This document shows, in pieces, positions 11,901-24,531 of a DNA stretch of 64,000 bases; the first letter of the stretch is position 1; every line of letters starts with the position of its first letter. The notes under the pieces are model-generated. The model ran no database searches. It was not told the origin of the DNA and saw only the letters and a program-made list of their open reading frames with translations. The stretch covers positions 425,872,270 to 425,936,269 of the forward strand of contig OX465595.1 of the NCBI GenBank assembly GCA_950022295.1, in the 5' to 3' direction. Source of the DNA: Bromus sterilis (Eukaryota; Streptophyta; Magnoliopsida; Poales; Poaceae). The translations under genes were made by a program, and so were the position numbers.

Positions 11901-14900
11901 TTTATCAATTTGCCATTATACTTACTAAAGTTATGCGTTAGGGACTACGGCTGAAAGGACGTGGATGTCGCCTAGAGGGGGGGTGAATAGGCGTTTAAAA
12001 TAATTACGGTTTTGGCTTGAACAAATACGGAATAAAACTTAACGTTTAATTTGCCAAGCAAGAAACCTAAATAAGCTAGGCTCAACTATGTGCACCAACA
12101 ACTTAAACTAAGCAAGATAAACAACTATGTGATAGCAATATATATAACAAGAACACTATGGCTATCACAAAGTGAGTGCACAAGCAGATAGGTTGACTAG
12201 ATAAGCAACTAGGAGAGCAACCTATGGGACAAGCAATGCAACAACAATATGAGCAAGCACAAGATAAACAAGGTAATAAGCTTGCTCAAAGTAAAGGTAG
12301 AGATAACCGCAAGTGGAGCCGATGGAGACAAGGATTTGTTACCGAAGTTCCTTCTCTTGCGAGAAGTACGTCTCCGTTTGGAGAGGGTGTGGAACACAAT
12401 GCTCACACGAAGCCAACGAGGGCCACCCTATTTCTCCTCACGCTCTCACCAATGCAAGATGCCGTGATTCCACTATGGGACACTTGAGGGCGGTCACCGA
12501 ACCCGTACAAATGGTAACCCTTGAGGGCGGTCACCGTACCCGTACAAATGCTCGGGGCAATCTGCACAACCTAATTGGAGGCTCCCGTAGCGTCCGGAGC
12601 TTTACACCACAATGATTGAGCTCCGCAACAACACCAAGCCTCTAAGGGCCAAAGCACCCTAGGAACAAGCTCTAGAGTGCCAAAGCACTCAAGAGTAACA
12701 ATCTTCTCAATACTCAACTTCACTTACTACTACCACGAATCCTCGGAGAGAACTCAACCCAATGCACCAAATGCAAATGGCAAGAACACACAAAGTTCTC
12801 AAATCCCTCACTCTCAAATCCCACCAAAGCAACAAAAGCTATGGAAGAATATGAGAGGAAGAACAAGGAGAAACACCAAGAACTCCAAGATCTAACAACA
12901 AATCTCCCTTCACTTAGAGCGGAAACTCAAATTGGTTTGGTGGAAGAGTAGATCGGGTGAATCTCCTCCAATCCCCAAAAGATCAACAAGTTTGGGTGGC
13001 TAGGGGTGGAGAGACCAAGATTTTTGAGGTCTAGCAATGGAGGAAGAAGCTTGGGGAAGATTGGGGTTGGAAGGAGGAAGAAGGAGGGTATAAATACCCC
13101 TTCCACGGATCCAACCGTTGGCAGCCGGCCAACCCCGGGCACCCGGAGTAAAGGGACCGGGCACTCGGACCATCCAGAGACATTTGGCCAGGGGACCGGG
13201 CACCCGGGGGTCCAATACCCCGGGTACCCGGACTGTTCAGTAAGTTTACTGCATACCCCGGGTACCCGGGGGTCCAAGATCTCGGGTGCCCGGAATACCC
13301 AGAGACAGCCCATCTCAGGAAACGAAAACATGCGTAACTTTTTCATACGAACTCCGATTTTGATGATCTTGGGCTTGTTTTAAAGCTATGGAAAAGATCT
13401 AGGTCCTCACATAGAGAACCACACAATATCAACAAAAAGAAATTCTTCAAATCAAGGAAAGGTTAAAATGCCAACAAGGTAGAAGGTGAAACCTTCACAA
13501 GATAAGAGCCGACAAAAACACCAACCTCGAAAACACAAAAGTAGATGTATATGAAACCCGTTTTCGATGAAGAAGATCTTGTAATGAATACGAACTCAAG
13601 CTCCATCACTCACAAAGAGAAAAACCAAACAAGAACCAATAAAGATGATGCCAAGGATGCAAAGGTTTGAGCTCTCCACGAACGATGCGGCCTAGCCTAT
13701 AACCCGGTCTCCTAACTACCACCATGAGACCGGTAAACTAGAAACCCTATAAATGTCAAACCTTTGTCTTGCGCATAATCCACTGGAGCTTGATGATGAT
13801 GATCATTCCCACCTCAAGTTGGAACATCTTTCTTGATTGCGTCGGCTCGATGAAGAGAAGTAGATTGCTCCCCCATACTCCACTATGGGTGAGCCTAGAT
13901 TAGGCACATCTTGATGGCCATCACCACTTGATGCCATCCTCTCTCTCGGGCTATATGAAATCTTCCTTTTGATGCCAGCCCATGGAAAGATTCCTAACCT
14001 CACATAGAAACACCACACACATAGAAAATGGGTTAGTACACAAAGCATAATGGACAATGCTTACCATACCGTGAGATCACATGATCCCACAAGGTACATA
14101 TTCTATACGTTGTGTGTTGATCAACTCGATTCCATTCTTCGCACTTTGTCTTGATCAAACATGAGTCTTTCCAACACTCCTCATTAAGATGATGTCTTGA
14201 AGTTAAACATGAATGTTTACACAACCTCCTTCAAGACATGCTTGCAATATGCACAACTCTCACATGACCAATCTTTGGATAACTCCATGAATAACATCTT
14301 GGTCATCACATGATCTTCTCCTTTCAACCTTGAAGCCAACATATGATCTTCAAGCACTGCCTATGGAAAAACCTTAAAGTACAACTCAAGCAAACCATTA
14401 GTCCATATAGATTGTCATTAATTACCAAAACCAAACATGAGGGCACATGCACTTTCAACGGCTTTTACACTGAAAAGAGCACCATCAAATCTGTTGAAAT
14501 GACACCATATTAGATGTGGAATGGAAGTGTTAAAACCATATTGTCTTTTCTTAAAATTTGGGTATATGAGACATGTGTTTGACATGCTCAAAACACCAAA
14601 TCAGATAAGTGCTACTTTGTTAAGGTTATTCCAAAAGGTTTGGTATTCCTCTATCACTACACAAAAGCAAAACTGTTTGCTGTTAAGAACAATGTGTTTG
14701 GAAGAAAATAGTTTCTTGCAAAAGAGTGAGTGGGAGGACAGTGCAACTTGTTAAAGATTGTTCAATCTTCAAATAAGTGTGCAGCTGAACCAAACAGGTT
14801 AAACAAAACTCGTACAAACATTCATGATATGTAAAGACGAGATATTATTGTTCGACAATGATAAACATGTGATATACAAAGAAGCGTTGATGGGCCCTGA

Positions 14901-16468
14901 CTCCGGGTTTTGGCTAAATTCCAAATATCCGAGATAGTATCCATGGAAGTAAGTCAAGTTTTGAACTTGGTAGACCCTCTGAAAGACTAAAAGTCTGAAG
15001 AATATATATATGGATTTGTAATTGATTCGGATGAAATTGTTTTATCCATAAAGCTCAACTCGTTGGAAAATTGTTTTCTAGCAAGTTCAAACGTTGACTA
15101 CGGTGAAATAGTTTCGACCGTAGAGATGCTTTAGTCAGTTCGGGTTATATTAGCAATTACTACATATCTCATTTATAGGATATGGTAGAATGAACGTCAA
15201 AACAAAGTTCCTACACGAAAATATAACAAAGGACGTATATGTGATACGACCGGAATGTTTTGTCGATTCAAAGGATGCTAAAATAGATGCAAGCCTTGGA
15301 TACTCCAATGATGCACTGAAGCTAGCACAATGGAGTTGGAATTTTTGTTATGACGAAATTGCCAAAAGAGTTTGTTTTCATCGGGAATAAACGAAGATGC
15401 TTGAATGTTCAAGAAAGTAAGTGGGAGCTGAGTGATATTTCTAAAACCTTATGTAGATGACATATTGTTGATTAGAAATGATATAAATTTCTTGACACGG
15501 ATAAGGACTTCATTGGAAATAGTTTTCAGTTGAAGAACTTGGACTAATATAGCATTTGTATTGAGCACAGTGATCTATGCAGATAGTAAGTGCTTGATCA
15601 TGCTAAAGCCAACGTTACATGTTGACATGATACTAAATTAGTTTAGTATGAAAACGCCAAGAAGGATGTTCTTGCCGAGGTCATGGTGAAAAGTTGTTTG
15701 CGGAAATCGGTGTTCATGAACACAGATAAGCAAAACAATGAATTGGATTTCACTCACCTATGTGTTTGGATTAATCATGCACACCATAATATGTAAAACG
15801 ACCAGATATGTCCAGTGCTCCAAAAGGTTGTGAGCAAGATACCAAAGTGATCAATATGTTGATCATTGGAAAAACAATGAAAAGTTAAACTTATGATAGA
15901 TAAGATATGTTTCTCGGAAAATGGAGATAATGAAGAGCTCGTTGTAACAAGTTACACCGGCTGAATTTTGATGTAAACAGTTACACCAATTCAGTCTTCA
16001 TACTTACTCCGACCGATTTTCGATTTTAATTGGGATTATGTGTTTCACACATAAGGGTGGCACAGTATGGAGGAACTGTGTTAAGTTAGATACTGTGGCG
16101 AATTCTATAACAGAGGCTAAGTATATTTTTGCTTAAAGAAGTAACAAGGGAGGGTATTTTGAATCATCAATTCATTTATGGACATGGTATGGTTTCCAAG
16201 ATGCTTGAAGCTCATGGAACATTGATGAATGATTTCATGATTTATTCTAAAGGAACCAAGGTCCTGCCAAATGATTCAAACATATACAAAGCTAACCTGA
16301 TAAAATTAGTGAATTTTATGATAGCGTGAAAACGCGAAGATATGCAAGATACAAACGGGCCTGAAACGTCAGATCCGATGATGAAGTCTATACCAGAAAT
16401 GAAGCATGTATTACACCGGTATGCCATAGGTGTAAAGTGCTCAAGCACTGATAATATTATTGACTCTA
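8965..16468 (+). pseudogene. Degenerate gag-pol of Copia A
   Basis: No long ORF survives in about 5 kb of internal sequence (the solo LTR at 11952-14457 excluded). Recognisable islands are an RT piece at 15190-15390, whose translation starts MNVKTKFLHENITKDVYV and ends near a WNF.YDEI motif, as in Copia reverse transcriptases, and an RNase H-like piece near 16050-16135 (GGTV...TEAKYI) in broken frames. The integrase and gag regions are too decayed to delimit. The element cannot encode its own machinery. Confidence 0.75.
11952..14457 (+). mobile_element. Solo LTR, 2,506 bp, inside Copia A
   Basis: Ends TGAAAG...CTTTCA, with the direct 5-bp duplication ACGGC at 11947-11951 and 14458-14462. The interrupted Copia sequence rejoins across it: GACTACGGC continues as TTTTACACTGAAAAGAG, matching the uninterrupted relative in element B near 22467-22490 (ACTACCGCTTTTCACTG). 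There is no PBS, coding region or second LTR, so it is the product of LTR-LTR recombination. Its GC-rich stretch at 13127-13310 contains repeated CCGGGCACCCGG/CCCCGGGTACCCGG words. Family not assigned. Confidence 0.88.
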
Positions 16469-16483
16469 GTGCAAGTGGGAGAC

Positions 16484-17576
16484 TGTTGGAAATATGCTTA
16501 GAGGCAATAATAAAATGTTATTATATATATTTCCACGTTCGTAATTAATGTTTATATTTCTATGCTATAATTGCAATGACCCTGACTATGAGATTCAGAA
16601 GAAAACTCACTTGCATGTGTGGAAATGTAAACACCAAGAGTTCCTGGTTTAGCCTCTAAGACCAACTCATGTGCTAAGTGATGATTACGTTTCCTTAATC
16701 ATGGACATTGTTCTTGTAACAAGGATGTCAGTAGCAATGGGAACATATTGTTAGCAGAACAATGATGTTGAACCGACCCCAGTATTGAATGATATACTTA
16801 GAGATCACATCGTAACTATGTTATAAGTCATATCATGAAATGTTATCATATATGTAATTCCTTAGACCATGAGAGTATCGAGTTGCTTCACACAGGAAGA
16901 CATGCTTTGGTTCTTAGATGAATCCTCCCTTAAATGGGAAGTAGTAAAATAAGTTATGGGTATGTCAGATGGTGTGGCTAGTGACTGTGATAGTTCAAGA
17001 ATGGGATTTGCTCCTTCACGATGAAGAGATATTGACTTTGGGCCCACTCGGTATGACGGTATCCATTCTAATCTGGCCAGACGCATTATGATTTAATCAC
17101 GGGGATACCGGAATACAATAACGAGAATTAGAGACAAACAAGCAAAGAGGATAACGAGTGGCTTGTGTTCAAGAAGTTGTTACACATGGGTGCCAAACAT
17201 CTCTCCTCTAACTTTGTCGTATATCACGAAGCAAAGGGAATGGTACATGATTAAACATAAAGGTTCACTCGAAGTTTATTCGTGTATGTGCGGGAGTCAA
17301 CATGGGTGTCCATGGCTCCGTTGTTGATTATTGGCTATGGACAAAAGGCTGTTGACCTATGTCCGTAAGATGTCCTGACTCATGTCCGCATTATACCGAA
17401 CCTATTGGGTCACACACTTAACGAGTAGTAATCTGTTAGAGAACTAGGAGATGAAAAGAGAAAGGGTACCGGAATTGTTTCGGGTGGAACCGGAAGTGTT
17501 CTGGGTAGCACTAGAAGTGTTCTAGGTTGTGCCGAATTGTTTCAGAATATTCGTGAATGGTCTCGGATGATTTCGG
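16484..17576 (+). repeat. 3' LTR of Copia A, first part
   Basis: Matches 6904-7998 of the 5' LTR until the TTCGG target site of element B. The remainder is at 26231-27190. Confidence 0.9.
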
Positions 17577-19270
17577 TGAAGGGAATATGCCCGAGAGGCA
17601 ATAATAAAGTGGTTATTATCTTATTCCATGTTTATGATAAATGTTTATTTTCATGCTATAATTGTGTTAACCGGAAACGTTAATACATGTGTGTTTAATA
17701 AACAGAGAAAAGGTTCCTAGTAATGCCTCTCTTTATACTAGCTTGTTGATTAACGGATGATCAAGGTTTCCTGATCATGAACATTGGATGTTGTTAATAA
17801 CAAGGTCATGTCATTGGAGAATGATGTGATGAACATACACCCACAGTAGTTATAGCAATACGATCATGTCATCAAGTTTCTATTGCTGTATCAAACTTTC
17901 ACGAAGTAACCCTAATCCTTAGACCATGAGATCACGTCAATCACTGACACCGGAAGAGTACTTTGATTCCATCAAACGTCACACCGTAACAGGGTGATTA
18001 TAAAGGTGTCGTTGGGTACTTGGAAAGTGTTAGTTGAGGCTCGTGGATCAAGAGTGGGATTTGTCCATCCAGATGACGGAGAGATATACTCTGGGCCCTC
18101 TCGGTGATATCACATTGACATCGCTTGCAAGCACGTGACTGGCTCACGAGGATGTTATATCACGGAACGAGTAAAGAGTACTTGTCGGTAATGAGATCGA
18201 ACTAGGTATGGATGATACCAAATGATCGGATCTCGGACAAGTAAAATATCGCGAGACAAAAGGAATTGGTTACGGAGTTTTGGTTCACACGATCACTAGT
18301 TCATCGTTGAGTAAGTGGGAGTCATCATGGATCTCCAGATCCCGCTGATGATTATTGATCAGAGAAGAGTCTCTGTCATGTCCATTTTATTCACGAACCG
18401 TAGGGTGACACACTTAAGGATTCGTTGACGCGTTTGAGTGGATACGGAACGCCAGAGAATATACTGGACAACACATGGACTGTTTTGATAAAACTGCTGG
18501 AATAGTTTCGGTATATCAAAATAGTGCAAGGGGATAATTGTTAATGTGTTCATTGAATGAAGTGTTCATCAATGAAGTACTCATTAAATGAAGTGTTCAT
18601 TAATTTGAGTGACATTAAACAAGATAATTAAAAGTGTTTTAATGTGATAAACTCTTGGAATTTTGAGTGGAGAATTATGGAAGTTATGGGAATAATGTGT
18701 GACCCTTTGTTTTTGTGAGTGGAGAGTCCACCCACATGATGAGGGGAGAGGTGGGGGCACCTCTTGGGGCGTGCTACCCCTTGGGGGCTGCCTCCCCCTC
18801 CTATATATAGATGGGTGGAGACCCCTCTACACACTGATTCCTCCATCTCTCATATGCCCTTTGGTTGGCATCTTCCTCCCCTTGCTAGCTGATCCAGTTT
18901 CACGAGTACGGTGCTTAGGCGAAGCCCTGCTCAAGATCTTCTCTACCACCACCACCACTATGTTGTAGTGCTGCTGGAGTTCCCGAGGATCCACTACTTC
19001 CGCTGCCCAACTGGAGCAAGGGGCGGAGGTCGTCACTGATCTGTACGTGTGACCGACTACGGAGACGCTGCCCGTTCGTGGCGTCAAGTCTTCATCACGA
19101 CCTTGAGGTCGGCGAGTGTTCGACTACATCACCCACGAGAATAGTTCTCGTTAAAGCTTTTGGTCTTCGAGGGTGAGTCCTTCTCAAACCGTTACAAGTG
19201 ATCTTCTAGATGTGATCTTGGCTGTTACAACCGTAGGAAAAATTTTGTTTTCTATGCAACGAACCCTTCA
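17577..19270 (+). repeat. 5' LTR of Copia B, 1,694 bp
   Basis: Contains a TATA-like CTATATATAGATGG near 18802-18815 and, upstream, about four 16-bp tandem units of the type TGTTCATTGAATGAAG at 18547-18609. Both are conserved in the 3' LTR. Confidence 0.92.
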
Positions 19271-22200
19271 GTGGTATCAGAGCCAGGTTTATGCGTAGAT
19301 GCTTTGTACGGTTAGAACACATAGAGATGTGGGCGTTGATCCTCTAGTTGTTACCCTCTTTTGTGCACTTGTTCATATTGCGGCAATGTTGGATTGAAGC
19401 GGCCCTAAGCGCAGATTGCGTGTCACGCTTGACATACGGCTTGTACCGTATAAAGTGGCTTTGGGGGTGTCAGTTTCTCTAACATTAGTGATATGGCATT
19501 TGCAACGGAGGGCCCTGGAAAGGGATGAAAAGAAACAACTAGCGAATCAACGTTGTGGTTCTTGTCCGTAGGTAAGATCGGTTCTTTCCTAGGAAGCCCA
19601 AAACCACGTAAAATTTGCAAAGATAATTTAGAAGCGTCTAACTTGTTTTTGCAGGGCATGTGATGTGATATGGTCATTGTTACAAAATTGTTGTATGAAA
19701 TGAGATTTATTGTAAACAACCGGCAGGAGCCATATGGTTGTGTTTTTCCTTTTTTAAGGCCTGCGTGCTGTTGATATATCCATGAGATATATTGTAATGG
19801 AGAAGGACGACCATGGTGGTGGCGCCATGGACCTTGGTGCCGCGCCGGTGGCATGATGGAGATCATACCAAGACGCACAAAGATGGAGATCTATTGCGAG
19901 AAGGACCATATCATATCACATTATCCATGCATGTGATGTTTATCCTTTTATGCATCTTATTTTGCTTAGTTACGATCATGATCGCTGCGGTAGCATTATA
20001 AGATGATCCCTCTCACTTAATATCAAGATAATTATATGTTCTTCCTTAGTATGCACCGTTAAGAAAGTTCGTCGTTTCGAGACACCACGTGATGATCGGG
20101 TGTGATAGACTCTACGTTCGCATACAACGGGTGTTTTCAAGCCTAGCATGTACAGACATGGCCTTGAAACACATGCAAATACTAAGGTTCTACTTGGCGA
20201 GCCTAGCATGTACAGACATGGCCTCGGAACATGGACCGAAAGGTTAAGCACGAGTCATATGGATGATATGATGAACCATATTGAGATGCTCGCCATTGCA
20301 GCTACACTGCCTCACGTGATGATCGGTCGTGGTGTAGTGAATTTGGTTCGTGTAATCACCAAAGACGACTCGAGGGATGTTGTTTTTGAGTGGGAGTTAG
20401 ATGAACTCATTTTATCATGAACTAAATCAAAGTGAATTTGCATAGTTCGTTGTAGTCATTGGCATTTGTTTACTACCTTTGCGCTTAGATATAATTGAGA
20501 TAATAGAACTATAGAATTCTGGATATTTAACTTTACGGACTGGTACCGTATTGTTTGAGTGTCAATCTAAAGTTTAAAGTCTTATTGCAAACTTTAGCAA
20601 ACCTTGCTTACTCCATGAAGTTTAATAATGTGTATTAAATCGAGAGTAACTATTCCAGTGTTAGTGTCTAAGTATCACACTTGCCTCCATGATCCTTGAT
20701 ATTCAAATGTTGTTTGTTATTATCAAGGTTATCTAGGAGCTGAAAGGATTGTTTCAGAAACTATCATGTGTTGAAGATATAGCGATATCTGAAACAATGT
20801 TTAGTTGCAATGTGATAGAGTAAAATTTAGTGAGAAACATGTTCTCATATTGTATGAGAATTTGTGAAGGTTGGAGACACTATGTGTCCTAATCTCTCAA
20901 AAAGGTTTTGGGAACTAATATTGTACTCACAGTTTGTCCCTATGAGCTATGGTAGTTTTTTCATGAAAGTTGTCATGATAGGATGAATGGAAGATGTAGG
21001 TAAAATTTTTACTACACTATAAGATTACTAAAGAATGGAATTTGGAAGAACACCAAACATTTGATGACGGTGATCTACATCAAAGTGAGAATCAAAGGGT
21101 GTTAGTATTTGACTAACACACTTTGGATTATGTGTCATATGAATGGTGCCACAAGTGATGTTGATAAATTCTTCTAAAAAGGAAAGGAATTGTTGAAAGA
21201 GGATCTAAAAAATATTTTGGCGAAAAAGAAAAAGGAAAAGACTGGAAATGTCCAGCTCGGGTATATAGATGATATACATGTTATGGGTATATTCATTGCT
21301 TGTTAAACAGCGTGATTCTTGAGTATTGGATACTGATTGGTTGGTATGAAGTGTCATACGGAACAACGCAATACAAGAGTTGCAATGGCCTGAGTAACTA
21401 GCAAATGAATATGGGATGATTCTCATCAAGAACAAAATAAAGTGTTATTGTGTTTATCGTTGGAATTAAACCTAGCCTTCAAGATTTATTTGAATAATTG
21501 TTATTCTGTTCTGGTGTTATACGAACAATAGTTGTTCAAATTATCACCATATTCATAGAAGATGGATGAACTCTATAAATCTTGTTGGAGAAATCACATC
21601 CATAATAACTGATGCTAAATATGTCGCAAGACAAATGATTAGAAGATCACTTATGAGTGACACCACCGTTTGAATCATATTGGAAAGAAACACATGAAGA
21701 AACTCCATGGTGATGGAATTTTGGAGTCTTTTGATTTTGAATCAATTGACGGTTGTGAGAAATTTCTAGAGATGATTGAAACACCGTTTAAATCATATTG
21801 GAAAGAAACACATGAAGAAACTCCATGGTGATGGAATTTTGGAGTCTTTTGATTTTGAATCAATTGACGATTGTGAGAAATTTCTAGAGATGATTGAAAC
21901 ACCGTTTACATCATATTGGAAAGATAACATGAAGAAACTCCATGTTGGTGGAATTTTGGAGTCTTTTGATTTTGAATCAATTGACGCTTGTAAGAATTTC
22001 CTAGAAATGATTGAAACTCCGTTCATAGGCAAAGAAGAACGGACGACTAACTTATTGGACATTATACATGTTGATGTGTATAGTTCATTATGTGTAGCCA
22101 TGTGTGGTGGGTCTTATAACTTTATATACTTTAACCAAGGATTTGAGTGGATATATGTGTATATTTACTTGATAAGGAAGAAGTATGAAATGTTTGAAAA

Positions 22201-24516
22201 TGTTCAAATAAATTTCAAGATGAAGTGAAAATCATTGTAACGAGAAAATAAGAGTTTATGATTGGATCATAAAAGAAGATTTTTGAGTTAAAAGTTTAGC
22301 AAATGCCTGAGAGTTTAGGAATCGTTCCAAAACTTGCATTTCCCGAAACACCATAGGAGTATGGAGTGTTCGAGAGATATAATCAAACCTTGTTTGACAT
22401 GGTAAGGATCAAAGGTGTTATTTATAAAAAAAAATGCCATTATATTTTAAGGATTAAGCTTTAGAGACTACCGCTTTTCACTGAAAGGAGCGCCATCGAG
22501 ATCCGTTGAAATGACACCATATAAGTCATGGAATGGGATAAAACCCAATTTGTCTTTTCTTAAATTTTGGTATACAAGGCATATGTAAAATGTTTACAAC
22601 CAAAGTCGGATAAAATGCGTCTTTGTAAGTTATCCCAAAGTAACCGTTGGGTATTCCTCCATAACACTAAAGACAAAAGTGTTTTGTGGCTAAGTGCATC
22701 AAGTTTCTTGAGAAGGAATTTGTTGCGAAAAGTTAAGTGGGAGGACAGTAGAACTTCGATTAGGTTGTTGAACCTAAGCTTTATGTGCTAAGTGGCGCAG
22801 CGCCGGAAAGTGTCCCGGAAGCGGCCGCAATGCTCTTGGCTCCCGTGTCCCAAAGGTTGTGGTCACGACGATCTAAGTTCCTATTGAACTGCGTAGTTCG
22901 GGTAATCGATCAAATAGAAAGATTTGAGATTGAATCATTGTTATTTGATAATAATGGACCGACTACATGCAAAGAAGCAATGATGGGCCCTGACTCCGTC
23001 AAAATGGCTAGAAGCTATAAAATCCGTGATAGTTCCATACACGAGAAACCAAGTTTCTGAACTTGGAAGACCCTCTAGATACCGTGTTTGGATCTATAAA
23101 GAAACAGACGTGGATGTTCTCACATCTATGAAATATTCGACATATCGTTAAAATGGTTTACGATTATGTTCAAAGAGTTGGCTATGACAAGATTTGATCT
23201 TTCATAACGATATTTAGTCTGGACGGATTATTGTAGCAACCACTACATATGCTAGTTTTGGTATATGGTAGTTGAACAAACGGAACAACGTTCTTCTAAT
23301 AGAATGGTTACCTAGGACGTGTACAGGACACGGTCCAAAGGGTTCTGTTAATTCAAAGGATGCTAAAATAGCATGCAAATTTCAATGGTTGAAATAAGCA
23401 TTCGCGGAGTTGGAATCTTCATCATGATGAAATTGTTAAAACGTTTAGTTTCATCAGAGACGGTGAAGATGCTTGCTTTTGCAAGAAATTAAGTGGGAGC
23501 GCTGAGACATATTTCTAATACATTATGTAGAAGACATATTGTTGATTGGAAATGATGTATCTTTTATTGACACGGGTGAAGTTTCATTGAAAATTTGATT
23601 TTAATGGAAGATTTGGGAAAAACCAGTATATTGGGCTAATATGGTCTATATAGATAGATTGAGGTGCTAATATGGTTGGGCCGAAGTACATATATGAAAT
23701 ATTGAATAAGTTCAATATGGAAACGACGAGAAAGGTTCTTGCCGCATGGAAAAGGTTGAAGCGAGATTCAAGTGTTTTGACACTTAGTGAGTAAAACCAC
23801 ATGAATGATTTGATCAATCATTTACACCATGATATGTACAATTCCAGAATGTCCTATGCTCTAAATGTTATGAGCATATACCAGAATGATTCATAAGATG
23901 ATCATTGGACAATAGTAAAGATATCCTTACGTGCTTTGGAAGGACTAAGAATATATATTATGTATGTTGGACAATAGTTCATTGTAAAGTGTTACATTGA
24001 TACTAGTTTTGTCGCAAGATACAATCTAAATTTATCTCAATTTTGGCGGTATGTTAAGGTGGAAAAATGTAATGGAAGAAAGTTCCATGATAGATTTGGA
24101 ATAGTTCCAAATGGATTTGGATGAGTTCCAAAGTTAAGACATTATAACGAATACTACAACGAAAGGCTAAATATATGACTGCTCTAGCAGCAGCAAAGGA
24201 GGGCATTTGTGTCAAGAAGTTTGTTTGACAAACTAGGTGTAGTTCCAAGAGAGCTAATACTATGAAGATCTATTGTACGACAATAGATTCAACATGGTTT
24301 GAGCTCAAGGGACTAAGGTCTCACCGGAGGACCAAATTTATGCAATGCCATCTCATTGGTGAATGAGTGATGCGTAGAGACGCAAAGAAATGCAAATACA
24401 CACGGACCTGAAGTGTCAGATCTGGATATTAGGTTTACCACTAGCAATGCATATGGATAACACCTGAATGCCATAGGTGTTGGATGCACAAGTACCAAAC
24501 TAGATTATTGACTCTA
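19271..24516 (+). pseudogene. Decayed gag-pol region of Copia B
   Basis: About 5.2 kb with no ORF longer than 150 aa. Copia pol is recognisable only in fragments. Near 22018-22160 a translation containing GKEERTTNLLDIIHVDVYS and GGSYNFIYF resembles the gag-pre-integrase and integrase region. Near 23330-23540 an RT-like stretch carries SWNLHHDEIVK in broken frames. The sequence 21673-22026 is a 118-bp segment present three times; 118 is not a multiple of three, so each extra copy shifts frame. Stop codons and frameshifts are shared across the length. With near-identical LTRs, this implies the template was already defective and was mobilised in trans. Confidence 0.8.
21673..22026 (+). repeat. 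Three tandem copies of a 118-bp pol segment
   Basis: Copies begin at about 21673, 21791 and 21909, each starting near ATCATATTGGAAAG. They are nearly identical except for a few substitutions and small indels in the third copy. The period is read from these positions. Confidence 0.88.
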
Positions 24517-24531
24517 GTGCAAGTGGGAGAC

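Noticed and set aside
12209..12487. Open frames in the first part of the 2.5-kb solo LTR
   Set aside because: Contained in an LTR with clear TSD; short and without domains.
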